64,000 nucleotides of DNA from Bacteroidota bacterium (GCA_020444415.1 JAHLLA010000001.1:806001-870000), one strand, 5' to 3'. Positions 15,434-24,436 are shown, numbered from the stretch's first letter. The notes: generated by a model from the letters alone, not told the origin. Numbers and translations are program-made.

Positions 15434-16530
15434 CGCTTTTTCAATTCTTCGATATAGGCAGAAAGCAGCAATTGTGCGGCTTCATAAGGGTTGATCTCGG
15501 CATTCAGAATTTGTTGCTCGTATTGCTTTATCAACGGTTTGATGGTTTGTGAATTAAAAAAGCCTGAAGTCAATCCCTGTTCAATGCCTTCTTTTAAAAT
15601 GCCGAGTGATTGCTCGTTTCTCAATTTTTTAAAATGGCCATTTTCTTTTGTGAGTTCTACAAATTCTTCAATGGTTTCCCAAATATCCGCTAATCCCTTA
15701 TTATACAATGCCGAAGCGGTCAGCACCTGGGGTGTCCATCCGTTTGGTAAAGCTGGAAAAAGGTGCAGGGCATTTACAAATTCTCTTTTTGACAATTCAG
15801 CCTTTTTCATATTGTCACCATCGGCTTTGTTGATCACGATCAGGTCGGCCATTTCCATGATTCCTCGTTTGATGCCTTGCAATTCATCGCCACCGCCGGC
15901 CAGCATAAGTAACAGGAAGAAGTCAACAATTTGGGATACAGCAGTTTCTGACTGTCCCACCCCTACCGTTTCGATAATGATAATATCAAAACCGGCTGCT
16001 TCGCATAAAATAACGGCTTCGCGGGTGGCCCGAGCTACACCGCCCAGTGTTCCTGAACTGGCTGATGGCCTGATGAAAGCCGCATTGCTTGTCGACAAGG
16101 CTTCCATCCGGGTTTTATCACCCAAAATACTGCCTTTGGTACGTGTGCTGCTCGGATCGATCGCCAACACGGCAATTTTATGTCCCCTTTCAATCAAATT
16201 CAATCCGAACGATTCAATAAATGTACTTTTTCCGGCTCCGGGCACGCCTGTGATACCCAGCCTGATCGAATTCCCGGAATGCGGCAAACAACGATTGATC
16301 AACTGACGGGCAATTTCAGCATCATCAGCAAGCGAACTTTCAATTAGTGTAATGGCCCTGCCGAGTATTGACCTGTTATGATCAAGGATGCCCTGATAAA
16401 AATCATCTACCGTTGGTTTGACTTTCTTGAATTTTTGAAGTCCGGCAGATAAAGAGGGATTCAACTGGGAAGGTTGATCTATCCCTTTCTGAACATTTAA
16501 AGCACTCTTTTCCGGATTCTCTTTTGTCAT
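15430..16530 (-). CDS. meaB: Methylmalonyl-CoA mutase-associated GTPase MeaB (ArgK family)
   Basis: About 366 residues from MTKENPEK. The longest frame begins 21 codons earlier (16593), but a promoter-like element at 16549-16577 lies inside that extension, so the ATG at 16528-16530 is chosen. Seen: GITGVPGAGKSTFIE (Walker A), LAIDPSSTRTKGSILGDKTRM, FIRPSASSGTLGGVARATREA, ETVGVGQSE (Walker B region), and VINKADGD (NKxD). MeaB proofreads and protects B12-dependent methylmalonyl-CoA mutase. No mutase gene lies beside it here; the neighbours are TerC and an acyl-CoA ligase. Confidence 0.92.
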   Translation of the reverse strand: MTKENPEKSALNVQKGIDQPSQLNPSLSAGLQKFKKVKPTVDDFYQGILDHNRSILGRAITLIESSLADDAEIARQLINRCLPHSGNSIRLGITGVPGAGKSTFIESFGLNLIERGHKIAVLAIDPSSTRTKGSILGDKTRMEALSTSNAAFIRPSASSGTLGGVARATREAVILCEAAGFDIIIIETVGVGQSETAVSQIVDFFLLLMLAGGGDELQGIKRGIMEMADLIVINKADGDNMKKAELSKREFVNALHLFPALPNGWTPQVLTASALYNKGLADIWETIEEFVELTKENGHFKKLRNEQSLGILKEGIEQGLTSGFFNSQTIKPLIKQYEQQILNAEINPYEAAQLLLSAYIEELKKR

Positions 16531-16548
16531 CGTTTGCGACCTTTCATG

Positions 16549-16577
16549 CAAAGATATGGAAAAGGAGAAGCTGTCAA
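16549..16577 (-). promoter_or_regulatory. Promoter of meaB
   Basis: On the minus strand TTG (16575-16577), an 18-base spacer, then TATCTTTG (16549-16556) match the Bacteroidota promoter consensus. The predicted transcript starts about 12 bases before the ATG at 16530. Confidence 0.62.
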
Positions 16578-16672
16578 TCCTGCCGGTTTTCAATTTCGAT
16601 ACAAAATACCATATTCAATAAAATAAATATTACATTTACATATTCAATTATTTACCACTTAAGATCAATCAG

Positions 16673-18457
16673 ATGACCAGGATAACCCGGACTTTCGACG
16701 TGTTAACAAATGCCGAAGAGAATTTTAATTATGAAGTAGCCCTTTCTGTAAAGAGACATGGAAAATGGGAAAACTTCAGCACGGCTGAATATCGAAAACA
16801 TGTAGATAATTTCAGTTTGGGATTATTGGCTATGGGCTTTGAAAAAGGCGATAAAATTGCTTCGGTAACTAACAACCGCCCCGAGTGGAATTTTATTGAT
16901 TTCGGTATGTCGCAAATTGGATGTGTGCACGTGGGTATCTATCCCACCATCAGTGAAACCGAATACCTTCATATTTTATCACATTCTGATGCAAAGATTA
17001 TCATTGTTTCAGATGCTGAATTGTATGAAAAAATCAAACCGGTATTTGACAAAACCGACAACCTGAAAGCGATTTATACTTTTGATGAAGTAAAAGGTGC
17101 CAGAAACTGGAAAGAGATATGTGAACTGGGCATATCCAAAGAAAAAGAATTAAGGCCAATGCTTGAAAAACGGCGGGATGATGTACAACCTGACGACCTG
17201 CTCACTTTAATTTATACTTCAGGTACTACCGGATTATCAAAAGGAGTAATGCTGACCCACAACAATGTGGTAAGCAATTTTACGCTCGCTTATCAATTTT
17301 GTGAATACCTGAAACCCGGCGACAGGGCATTAAGTTTTCTGCCCCTATCGCATGTACTGGAACGCGTTGGGAATTACCTGTGGCAAGCCAAAGGCCTGGT
17401 CATTTATTATGCTGAAAGACTGGACACCATCGGTGACAATATGAAGGAGATCAAGGTGAATACTTTCATCACTGTTCCCAGGGTATTTGAAAAGGTCTAT
17501 GATAAAATCATTAACAAAGGAAGGGAACTACCGGCGATTAAAAAGATGATCTTTTTCTGGGCAGTTAAAGTCGGTGATAAATACGATCCTGACCCTAAAA
17601 AAAGAAGCGCCTTTTACAATTTGAAACTTGCGCTTGCCAACAAGCTGATTTTCAGCAAATGGAGGGAAGCGCTCGGGGGTGAGTTGAAAGGAGTTATATC
17701 GGGAGGTGCCGCATTACAACCCCGTTTGGCACGTATTTTCTGGGCAGCACAAATTATTGTGCAAGAAGGATATGGACTAACCGAAACCTCACCCATTATT
17801 TCGGCCAACAATTCCTATTTCCCCTGGATCAAATTTGGAAGTGTAGGCGTAGTGCCAAAAGAAGTAGATGTGATGATTGCCGAAGATGGCGAAATACTTG
17901 CCAAAGGCGAAAACCTGATGAAGGGTTATTATAAAAATCCCGAGCTTACAAAAGAAGTGATTGATGAAGATGGTTGGTTCCATACAGGTGACATTGGTGA
18001 ATTAGACGAAAACCGGATGCTGACAATTACTGACCGTAAAAAAGAAATATTCAAACTATCTGGTGGCAAATACGTAGCCCCGCAACAAATTGAAAATAAG
18101 TTCAAAGAGTCGCAGTTTATCGACCAGATTATGGTGGTCGGTGAAAACGAAAAATTTACAGCTGCCATCATCGTTCCTGATTTTGTATTCCTGCACAACT
18201 GGTGTTTTTTGCACAAGGTGAAATTTGTGGAAAATACGGACCTGGTTAAGCACCCGAAAATTTTGGCGAGATACCAGGAAGAGGTTGACAAATACAATGA
18301 ATCGCTTGGACAGGTGTCGAAAATCAAAGTATTCGAACTGGTAAGCGAAAGCTGGACACCGGAAAGCGGCGATCTGTCACCCACCCAAAAGCTCAAACGT
18401 AAGGTGATTATGAGCAAATACAAAAAAATTCTATACAAAATTTACGAGAAGAACTAG
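16673..18457 (+). CDS. Long-chain acyl-CoA synthetase (AMP-forming)
   Basis: 594 residues, usual for FAA1/FadD15-like ligases. The AMP-binding P-loop is LIYTSGTTGLSKGVMLTHNN (about 180-199). Other family motifs are SFLPLSHVLERVGN, VQEGYGLTETSPIIS, GWFHTGDIGELDENRMLTITDRKKEIFKLSGGKYVAP (A8 core region), and a C-terminal lysine region LSPTQKLKRKVI. It activates fatty acids to acyl-CoA in the cytoplasm for lipid synthesis or degradation. It is divergent from meaB, with 142 bases between, and upstream of the tRNA-Lys gene. Confidence 0.92.
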   Translation: MTRITRTFDVLTNAEENFNYEVALSVKRHGKWENFSTAEYRKHVDNFSLGLLAMGFEKGDKIASVTNNRPEWNFIDFGMSQIGCVHVGIYPTISETEYLHILSHSDAKIIIVSDAELYEKIKPVFDKTDNLKAIYTFDEVKGARNWKEICELGISKEKELRPMLEKRRDDVQPDDLLTLIYTSGTTGLSKGVMLTHNNVVSNFTLAYQFCEYLKPGDRALSFLPLSHVLERVGNYLWQAKGLVIYYAERLDTIGDNMKEIKVNTFITVPRVFEKVYDKIINKGRELPAIKKMIFFWAVKVGDKYDPDPKKRSAFYNLKLALANKLIFSKWREALGGELKGVISGGAALQPRLARIFWAAQIIVQEGYGLTETSPIISANNSYFPWIKFGSVGVVPKEVDVMIAEDGEILAKGENLMKGYYKNPELTKEVIDEDGWFHTGDIGELDENRMLTITDRKKEIFKLSGGKYVAPQQIENKFKESQFIDQIMVVGENEKFTAAIIVPDFVFLHNWCFLHKVKFVENTDLVKHPKILARYQEEVDKYNESLGQVSKIKVFELVSESWTPESGDLSPTQKLKRKVIMSKYKKILYKIYEKN

Positions 18458-18468
18458 GTAATTATCGC

Positions 18469-18497
18469 TTGTAGGATTTTCAAAAAACATAATTTTG
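18469..18497 (+). promoter_or_regulatory. Promoter of the tRNA-Lys gene
   Basis: TTG (18469-18471), an 18-base spacer and TAATTTTG (18490-18497) closely match the Bacteroidota consensus. The -7 box ends 11 bases before the mature tRNA 5' end. Confidence 0.7.
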
Positions 18498-18508
18498 CAA
18501 TTGATTTG

Positions 18509-18581
<73 letters not shown>

Positions 18582-18613
18582 CTTGAAATGTTAAAGGACT
18601 GAATGATTTAAAG

Positions 18614-18636
18614 CTTTAGCTAAAGATTTTTATCTC
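18614..18636 (+). terminator. Possible short terminator after tRNA-Lys
   Basis: The self-complementary CTTTAGCTAAAG (18614-18625) is followed by ATTTTTAT. The stem has almost no loop as written, so this is weak. Confidence 0.25.
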
Positions 18637-18669
18637 ACCCCCCTGCATAAATTAACTACCAATTAAGCT

Positions 18670-20148
18670 TTATATGGGCATACCAAACCTGATAAAGAAC
18701 CCATTTGTTCCGATGGAAGTAAATGCATATTCAAAGCGAAGCACCAAATCGTAATACGTTACGAAATCTATCCCCAGCCCCCAACTGTACAACATCTTAT
18801 TGTTATATGGATTGTCTTCAGTAAATTTATTTGTCACATAGCCTGCATCAGCAAACAGGTTAATATAAAATGCATACTGAAGTGCTTTGAACTTGCTACC
18901 CTTCTGGTCTTCTTTCACTTTCCTTTTGTTTGGTTTAACCAACACGTATTTGAGATTATTTCGCGTGTAATACATTGCATCACCTTTCAAAGTGAATAAG
19001 TCGAACCCTCGTATATAATCATCTTTATCCGTCATATTCATTTGGTAGTGGTAAGGACGGCCTTCTCCTGATGAATTTTCGAGTTTTACCATTTCTGCCA
19101 CATACCATCTCTCACTTAACTTCTGATAAAACCGAAAATCAATACCGTAATAAAAGTAGTCCACATCTTTACTTATAAACCCCATCCCTTCTTTGTTAAT
19201 GAATGCTTTCAGGTGATTTCCGTAGAGAGGATAGGATTTGCTGTTTCTGGTATCATAAGTATAATCAACATAAACTGAAAAAGAATTATTGATTTTTTTC
19301 TGTTTCGCGAGAAAGTTCGTATCAAGCGAAAACAATGTATCAGATATCTGCACCCATTCTCCAGTTAAAGTGACATTAATATAATTATACAGCCCGGTCC
19401 GAAATTTAAACTTAGCCCCGTATATAAAATTTTGAAACGAATTGTCTTCATACAACATTTGCCTTTTGTTTTCCAAAGAGCCATACTCAACTGTATATAA
19501 ATTTTGATAAGCTGCAACAAAGGTTACACCTGTTTTTTTCCCGTGACCAATCCATGGTATTCGGTAACCTAAAAGTGCCGCATATGATTTGCCTACATAT
19601 CCGGCAATTGACATTTGCTGGCTTGTACCAAATAGGTTATTATGGCTGAAAAACAAACCCATGCTTACATCTGCAATATCAGGATCACGTATCCACTCAT
19701 TAAAGTTGGGTGCGTTCAGTTTCACCACGGGGAAAATCCACCAGTAATGGCGTTCTGTTACTTCAATTAAAAGCTTGTAAGCATTTCCTTCCGTCTGTTC
19801 AATACCTATATCAACAGTCATGAATAGTTTGGTATTAATAATGTTTTCGCGACTATAATGTAAACGCAACAGAAGTTCGCTTGAGTCGCCTATAGCTTTT
19901 CTTTTTTGCATACCCAAAAACTTACTTTTACTATCAATAGTGTTAAGGGTGTCTCCAATCTTGAAATCCAGCTCTCGTGTGATTATAAAATCTTTTGTCA
20001 GCTTATTACCTGCTACTTCAATACTATTGATAATAATCTCATCAAACTGAATGCTTTCTGGGAGTGTAACTTTTCCATCTTCATTCTGCGACAAGACTTG
20101 TCCGAAAAAGCAAATACAGACCAATGTAAGGGTGAGTAATTTCTTCAT
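18670..20148 (-). CDS. Omp85/BamA-like outer-membrane protein, single POTRA
   Basis: 492 residues with a signal peptide (MKKLLTLTLVCICFFGQVLSQ|N). A single POTRA-like unit is visible around 38-125 (INSIEVAGNKLTKDFIITREL... DTLN... YKLLIEVTER), followed by a beta-barrel of alternating strands (SMGLFFSHNNLFGTSQQMSIAGYVGK, FSVYVDYTYDTRNSKSYPLYGN, LLYSWGLGIDF-like end) and a C-terminal FFIRFGMPI. It is far smaller than BamA (about five POTRA domains), so it is likely an accessory Omp85 protein of the two-partner or patatin-type size class rather than the essential assembly factor. No partner gene is adjacent. A -7-like element (TATATTTG at 20183-20190) precedes it. Confidence 0.8.
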   Translation of the reverse strand: MKKLLTLTLVCICFFGQVLSQNEDGKVTLPESIQFDEIIINSIEVAGNKLTKDFIITRELDFKIGDTLNTIDSKSKFLGMQKRKAIGDSSELLLRLHYSRENIINTKLFMTVDIGIEQTEGNAYKLLIEVTERHYWWIFPVVKLNAPNFNEWIRDPDIADVSMGLFFSHNNLFGTSQQMSIAGYVGKSYAALLGYRIPWIGHGKKTGVTFVAAYQNLYTVEYGSLENKRQMLYEDNSFQNFIYGAKFKFRTGLYNYINVTLTGEWVQISDTLFSLDTNFLAKQKKINNSFSVYVDYTYDTRNSKSYPLYGNHLKAFINKEGMGFISKDVDYFYYGIDFRFYQKLSERWYVAEMVKLENSSGEGRPYHYQMNMTDKDDYIRGFDLFTLKGDAMYYTRNNLKYVLVKPNKRKVKEDQKGSKFKALQYAFYINLFADAGYVTNKFTEDNPYNNKMLYSWGLGIDFVTYYDLVLRFEYAFTSIGTNGFFIRFGMPI

Positions 20149-20182
20149 TTTATTAAAGATAAAAGTGCATTTTCAACTATGA

Positions 20183-20190
20183 CAAATATA
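20183..20190 (-). promoter_or_regulatory. Probable -7 element for the Omp85-like gene
   Basis: TATATTTG on the minus strand fits TAnnTTTG, about 35 bases upstream of the ATG. No clear -33 TTG was seen. Confidence 0.42.
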
Positions 20191-20239
20191 GTATCTGGAG
20201 TTTGTTAAAGTTTAATTTTTCTTCTGTTATCAAAATAAA

Positions 20240-20255
20240 TACTCATTAGTGAGTA
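20240..20255. promoter_or_regulatory. Operator-like palindrome, site 1 (sulfatase upstream region)
   Basis: TACTCA-TTAG-TGAGTA is a perfect 6-bp inverted repeat with a 4-base spacer. It shares the left half and spacing with sites at 20305-20320 and 25409-25424. It lies about 110 bases before the sulfatase -7 element. Confidence 0.55.
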
Positions 20256-20304
20256 GATGTGGGGAGATCTTTAAAACTGAGTTTATGCCTTAAATTTTAA
20301 AATA

Positions 20305-20320
20305 TACTCACCAATAGGTA
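20305..20320. promoter_or_regulatory. Operator-like motif, site 2 (sulfatase promoter)
   Basis: TACTCA-CCAA-TAGGTA has the same left half and spacer length as site 1 with an imperfect right half. Together with flanking bases (AATA before, TTTTA after) it matches site 3 near the LuxR gene at about 21 of 26 positions. Its centre is near -60 relative to the predicted sulfatase transcription start, a usual place for activator binding. Confidence 0.55.
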
Positions 20321-20358
20321 TTTTACAAATACGATGATCCTTTTGACGGCATAAGCTT

Positions 20359-20366
20359 TATTTTTG
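20359..20366 (+). promoter_or_regulatory. Probable -7 element of the arylsulfatase gene
   Basis: TATTTTTG fits TAnnTTTG, 43 bases before the ATG. A TTTG at 20342-20345 is only 13 bases upstream, shorter than the usual spacer, which fits a promoter that needs an activator. Confidence 0.5.
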
Positions 20367-20409
20367 TTTTATCTGATAAAAACATTTGTCCTTTTTAAAT
20401 TGAAATCAT

Positions 20410-22932
20410 ATGAAAAATTATTTATTTACACTTTTTGTAGCTTTAATTGTTTTGGGTCTTACATGTAGTATAACCGAACAAACCTTTGCCCAGGAAGTAA
20501 AAGGCAAACTGGGTTCTCCTAGCGCAACAACCACCATTGATGGCAAACAGTTACCGGCTCCACCACCTGAATTTGGAGGTAAAATCGGCAAAACCACTTC
20601 AGAGTCTCAAACTTGGTGGGCACCAAGAATTGTTCCGCCCGAAGAAGCGCCCAATGTGCTGCTTATCCTAATTGATGATGCAGGTTTTGGAGTTCCCAGC
20701 GCGTCAGGAGGTGTTATTCCAACCCCTACCATGGACCGTGTGGCACAAAACGGACTGCTTTACAACAACATCCATACAACAGCATTGTGTTCACCTACAC
20801 GTGCAGCAATGCTTACCGGCCGCAACCACCATTCGGCGGGTTTTGGTGTAATAGCTGAACAAGCTACCGGATTTCCGGGATACAACAGTATTATTAGTGA
20901 AGAAAAAGCCACCATTGGCCGGATTTTAAATGATAATGGCTATGCTACAGCATGGTTTGGAAAAAACCATAACGTACCTGCCTTTGCAGCCAGTCAGGTA
21001 GGACCATTCGACAAATGGCCTATTGGTATGGGATTTGAATATTTTTATGGCTTTATTGGGGGTGATGCCAATCAATGGCAACCCAACCTGTTCAGGAATA
21101 CTACACAGATTTATCCTTACGATGCGACTGATGCTCCGGAGGACTGGAACCTGATCACAGCCATGGCCGATGATGCCATTGACTATATTCACCGTATCAA
21201 CCAGACAGATCCATCAAAACCTTTCTTCATCCATTATGCACCGGGAGCAACACACGCCCCTCACCACCCTACAGAGGAATGGATTAAAAAAATAGAAGAA
21301 ATGCACTTGTTTGACGAAGGCTGGAATAAATTGAGGGAACAAATATTTGAGAACCAGAAGAAAATGGGAGTTATTCCGGCTGACTCAAAACTGGAACCCT
21401 GGCCAAGCGATGTGATAAAGGATTGGGATGATTGCACTCCTGAAGAAAAAAAACTCTTTATTAAACAAGTTGAAGTATTTGCCGCTTATTCAGCCTATAG
21501 CGACTACGAAATTGGACGCATTATCCAAACCATTGAAGACGTAGGCAAATTAGATAACACTCTCATTATTTATATTAATGGTGATAATGGTACTAGCGCA
21601 GAGGGAGGACCATTGGGTACTCCCAACGAAGTGGCCTTTTTTAACGGTGTCAATATGATGCCTGTGGAGACCCAGATGAAATGGTACGATGTATGGGGTA
21701 CCGAACAAACTTACAACCATATGTCAGCTGGCTGGTCGTGGGCATTTGACACACCTTTTACCTGGTTCAAGCAGAACGCCTCAAAACTGGGCGGCATCAG
21801 GCAAAGCATGGCTGTAATGTGGCCTGAAAAAATTAAAGATAAAGGAAACGTGCGTGATCAGTTTACCCACGTAATTGATGTTGTACCGACAATACTCGAA
21901 GCATCCGGCATCCCGGCTCCCGAATATGTCGACGGTATTAAACAAGACCCTATCGAGGGAACAAGCTTTGCTTACACCTTCAATGAAGTAAATGCCAAAG
22001 CGCCATCGGAACATAAAACACAGTATTTTGAAATGATGGGGCAATGGGCATTGTATCACGAAGGTTGGTTGCTAAGCACCAAAGTAAATCGTGCTCCCTG
22101 GGATGCCTTTGGAAAGATAAATGAAGATCCGCTTAACAACCAAATTCTTGAGCTCTATGACTTAAATACGGACTTCACCCAATCAAACAATGTTGCAGAT
22201 AAATATCCTGAAAAGGTTAAAGAGATGAAAAAGCTATTCATTAAGGAAGCCGAAAAATACCAGGTATTTCCATTGGATGCATCAGTTGGCCCAAGGGTTG
22301 CAGCACCACGCCCGAATATCACAGCCGGCCGCACAGAATTTGTCTACACATGGCCAATGACGGGTCTGCCACAGGGCGATTCTCCCGTTTTGTTAAATTC
22401 GTCCTACACCATTACTGCAGAAATTACGGTACCTGAAGGTGGCGCTGAAGGCATAATCCTTACTTCAGGCGGACGCTTTTGCGGATATGGTTTCTACCTG
22501 CTCGACAGTAAACCTGTATTTCTATGGAATTTGATTGACCTCGAGCGAATTAAATGGGAAGGCGAAGCATTAAGCCCGGGTAAACATACCCTGGAATTTG
22601 ATTTTAAATACGATGGATTGGGAGCCGGAACACTTGCGTTTAACAACATGAGTGGCCTTGGTCGTTCAGGTACAGGAACACTAAGTGTAGATGGAAAGGT
22701 GGCTGAAACCAAGAAAATGGAAAAAACAGTTCCGGTTATCCTGCAATGGGATGAAGCTTTCGATATTGGATCGGATACTGAAACCGGTGTGAATGATGCA
22801 GATTACAAACCCCCATTTAAACTGACTGCGGAATTGAATAAACTTACTGTTAAAGTAGACCGTCCTAAACTCAGTGAAGCTGATATTAAAAAGCTGCAGG
22901 AAGGACAAGCTGCTGCTACTGACAATAAGTAA
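20410..22932 (+). CDS. Arylsulfatase (type I, formylglycine-dependent)
   Basis: 840 residues with a signal peptide (cleavage likely at TFAQ|E, about 28). The sulfatase domain starts at NVLLILIDDAG (metal ligands D89, D90) and carries the C-x-P-x-R maturation motif CSPTRAAMLTGR with Cys127, the residue converted to formylglycine by an FGE or anSME enzyme. Further support comes from WFGKNHNVP, HYAPGATHAPHHP and YINGDNGTSAEGG. The C-terminal 180 or so residues (after about 650) form an extra beta-rich domain (YTITAEITVPEGGAEGI...). The substrate sulfate ester is unknown. A strong hairpin at 22960 ends the transcript. No FGE gene was seen nearby; the FGE-like domain of egtB is a different family. 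Confidence 0.9.
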   Translation: MKNYLFTLFVALIVLGLTCSITEQTFAQEVKGKLGSPSATTTIDGKQLPAPPPEFGGKIGKTTSESQTWWAPRIVPPEEAPNVLLILIDDAGFGVPSASGGVIPTPTMDRVAQNGLLYNNIHTTALCSPTRAAMLTGRNHHSAGFGVIAEQATGFPGYNSIISEEKATIGRILNDNGYATAWFGKNHNVPAFAASQVGPFDKWPIGMGFEYFYGFIGGDANQWQPNLFRNTTQIYPYDATDAPEDWNLITAMADDAIDYIHRINQTDPSKPFFIHYAPGATHAPHHPTEEWIKKIEEMHLFDEGWNKLREQIFENQKKMGVIPADSKLEPWPSDVIKDWDDCTPEEKKLFIKQVEVFAAYSAYSDYEIGRIIQTIEDVGKLDNTLIIYINGDNGTSAEGGPLGTPNEVAFFNGVNMMPVETQMKWYDVWGTEQTYNHMSAGWSWAFDTPFTWFKQNASKLGGIRQSMAVMWPEKIKDKGNVRDQFTHVIDVVPTILEASGIPAPEYVDGIKQDPIEGTSFAYTFNEVNAKAPSEHKTQYFEMMGQWALYHEGWLLSTKVNRAPWDAFGKINEDPLNNQILELYDLNTDFTQSNNVADKYPEKVKEMKKLFIKEAEKYQVFPLDASVGPRVAAPRPNITAGRTEFVYTWPMTGLPQGDSPVLLNSSYTITAEITVPEGGAEGIILTSGGRFCGYGFYLLDSKPVFLWNLIDLERIKWEGEALSPGKHTLEFDFKYDGLGAGTLAFNNMSGLGRSGTGTLSVDGKVAETKKMEKTVPVILQWDEAFDIGSDTETGVNDADYKPPFKLTAELNKLTVKVDRPKLSEADIKKLQEGQAAATDNK

Positions 22933-22959
22933 AACATTAATAAATAGATTGAACGATAA

Positions 22960-22983
22960 CCTGGGCCCTATTTCGGGCCCAGG
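22960..22983 (+). terminator. Strong hairpin after the arylsulfatase gene
   Basis: CCTGGGCCC (22960-22968) and GGGCCCAGG (22975-22983) form a perfect 9-bp GC-rich stem with a 6-base loop. The T-tract is weak, so it may be a terminator or an mRNA-stabilising hairpin. Confidence 0.6.
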
Positions 22984-23108
22984 CTTCGTCAAGTATTTTA
23001 TGTCAATCTAGCGAAATATAAACGAAATGAAAAAATGGTATTTGAAAGATTAATTGGTCATCTTTACCATAAATAGATGTTTATAATAAAAATTAAAAAC
23101 AAGATCAT

Positions 23109-23618
23109 ATGAAAATGCTCATTTTAAAAACATGCCTGGCATCGCTGTTCATGGGTCTGGCCATAGGTATAACAGCTCAAACCACCGGAGATGCCATTAA
23201 CAAAAAGGTAGGGCTTTATGTATTCCCTGCTAACAACCAAACTGCAGAACAACAGGAAGCAGACGAGTCATATTGTTATACCTGGGCTGTAAAGCAATCG
23301 GGTTACGATCCGATTAATCCAACAACTGTGCAGGCAAAACAGGTAGAGCAGGGACCTGATGGTGCTGCTGTCCGAGGGTCTGCTGGAGGCGCTGCTGCCG
23401 GTGCAGCTATTGGAGCGGTGTGCGGCGATGCCGGAAAAGGCGCCGCCATTGGAGCCATAAGTGGAGCCGTGCTGGGACGCCGAAGAGGCAACATGGAAAA
23501 ATCTGCACAGCAACAGCAATACAACCAGCAAGCAGCTCAAACAAACCAAAACCTGGTAGATGGTTTTAAAAAGGCATACACAGCCTGTCTTGAAGGCAAA
23601 GGTTACACCATTAAATAA
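23109..23618 (+). CDS. Glycine-zipper outer-membrane/periplasmic protein
   Basis: 169 residues with a signal peptide (MKMLILKTCLASLFMGLAIGITAQ|T). An N-terminal part has ESYCYTWAVKQSGYDP; then a glycine-zipper segment, RGSAGGAAAGAAIGAV followed by GKGAAIGAISGAVLG, spans about 95-127, and a Gln-rich helix plus a second Cys (AYTACLEGKGYTIK) end the protein. The pair of cysteines (YCYTWA and TACLEGKGY) frames the zipper, as in the DUF4124-like/Rick_17kDa-type small envelope proteins. Base composition is locally more GC-rich because of the Gly/Ala codons. It lies between the sulfatase and the two-repeat protein; the gap to the next gene is 19 bases, which suggests co-transcription. Confidence 0.8.
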   Translation: MKMLILKTCLASLFMGLAIGITAQTTGDAINKKVGLYVFPANNQTAEQQEADESYCYTWAVKQSGYDPINPTTVQAKQVEQGPDGAAVRGSAGGAAAGAAIGAVCGDAGKGAAIGAISGAVLGRRRGNMEKSAQQQQYNQQAAQTNQNLVDGFKKAYTACLEGKGYTIK

Positions 23619-23637
23619 ACATCTAAAACAAAAGACA

Positions 23638-24399
23638 ATGAAAAGAAAATATACATTATTGGTGATCCTTCTGTTTATTGGAGCTGAAGTGACATTTGCC
23701 CAATTATCTGACAAAGACTGGAAATACATAGTAGTAAGGGAAGACGTAGTAAAACCTTCCATGACCAATGATTATGAAGCATCTTTGACCGACCTGAGAT
23801 CTTTTTTAATGGAAAACAAAGTGCATGGAGTGAAATACATCACTCAATTACAGGACAACCTTCACTATACGCATATCACTACGGTAAAAAAATTAGGTGA
23901 GTTTGATGAAGGTTTAAGTGCATATATCCGCGGCGATAAAAAATCTGCTGAGTTTGATCTGATTTGGTCAGATTTGAATGAAACCATCGAAAGTTATAGC
24001 TATTATGTGGTAAAATACGAAGACGATCTCAGCTATGTACCTGATGATAAGGTTTGGCTTGAAGACGCTCCCTATCGCAGGTGGAACTATTTTTACTTCC
24101 AGCCGGGAACCGAAAAAGAAGTGCAGAAATTAATATCAGCATGGAAAAACCTTTATGAGGATAAAGGTATATCAAACGGATTCAGGGTGTATACAGGAGT
24201 TATTGGAATCGAACGCCCGGTTATCATATTTACAACCTGGGCAAAAAATCCCCGTGACTTTCAGGAAAACATTCAGAAAAACATCGAGTTGCTTGGTGAG
24301 GAAGGGACCATTCTTTGGATGGCTATGATGCAACTCGTAAGAAAAGTTGAAACTGTGGAAGGTTGGTATTTGCCACAATATTCTTTCGTACCTGAATAA
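23638..24399 (+). CDS. Secreted protein with two alpha/beta repeats, unknown function
   Basis: 253 residues from the ATG at 23638, which opens a signal peptide (MKRKYTLLVILLFIGAEVTFAQ|L); the longer frame from 23560 overlaps the glycine-zipper gene and is rejected. Two halves appear related: about 25-130 (WKYIVVREDVVKP..., THITTVKKLGEFDEG..., ESYSYYVVKYEDDLSY) and about 145-250 (WNYFYFQPGTEKEVQ..., IIFTTWAKNPRDFQE..., RKVETVEGWYLPQY). The strand-helix-strand plan recalls the dimeric alpha/beta-barrel fold of antibiotic-biosynthesis monooxygenase-like proteins, fused in tandem. This is pattern inference. No catalytic residues are identifiable. It is probably exported with its neighbour. Confidence 0.7.
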   Translation: MKRKYTLLVILLFIGAEVTFAQLSDKDWKYIVVREDVVKPSMTNDYEASLTDLRSFLMENKVHGVKYITQLQDNLHYTHITTVKKLGEFDEGLSAYIRGDKKSAEFDLIWSDLNETIESYSYYVVKYEDDLSYVPDDKVWLEDAPYRRWNYFYFQPGTEKEVQKLISAWKNLYEDKGISNGFRVYTGVIGIERPVIIFTTWAKNPRDFQENIQKNIELLGEEGTILWMAMMQLVRKVETVEGWYLPQYSFVPE

Positions 24400-24436
24400 A
24401 CTCTGGAAAATAATTTAGATACATGCGCTAATTTCT

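Noticed and set aside
15491-16306. A 271-codon frame on the plus strand inside meaB
   Set aside because: It is antisense to a well-supported GTPase gene with all GTPase motifs on the other strand; its translation shows no recognisable family.
17929-18438. A 169-codon minus-strand frame inside the acyl-CoA ligase gene
   Set aside because: Antisense to a clear AMP-forming ligase; Ser/Leu-rich composition typical of shadow frames.
23303-23524. CRISPR-like or other repeat array in the Gly/Ala-rich part of 23109
   Set aside because: The repetition comes from the glycine-zipper coding sequence; there are no regular spacers. No CRISPR array was found anywhere in the window.
23268-23768. A 166-codon minus-strand frame across the glycine-zipper gene and the start of the next gene
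   Set aside because: It is a shadow of the GC-rich Gly/Ala codons of the glycine-zipper gene and spans two real genes.
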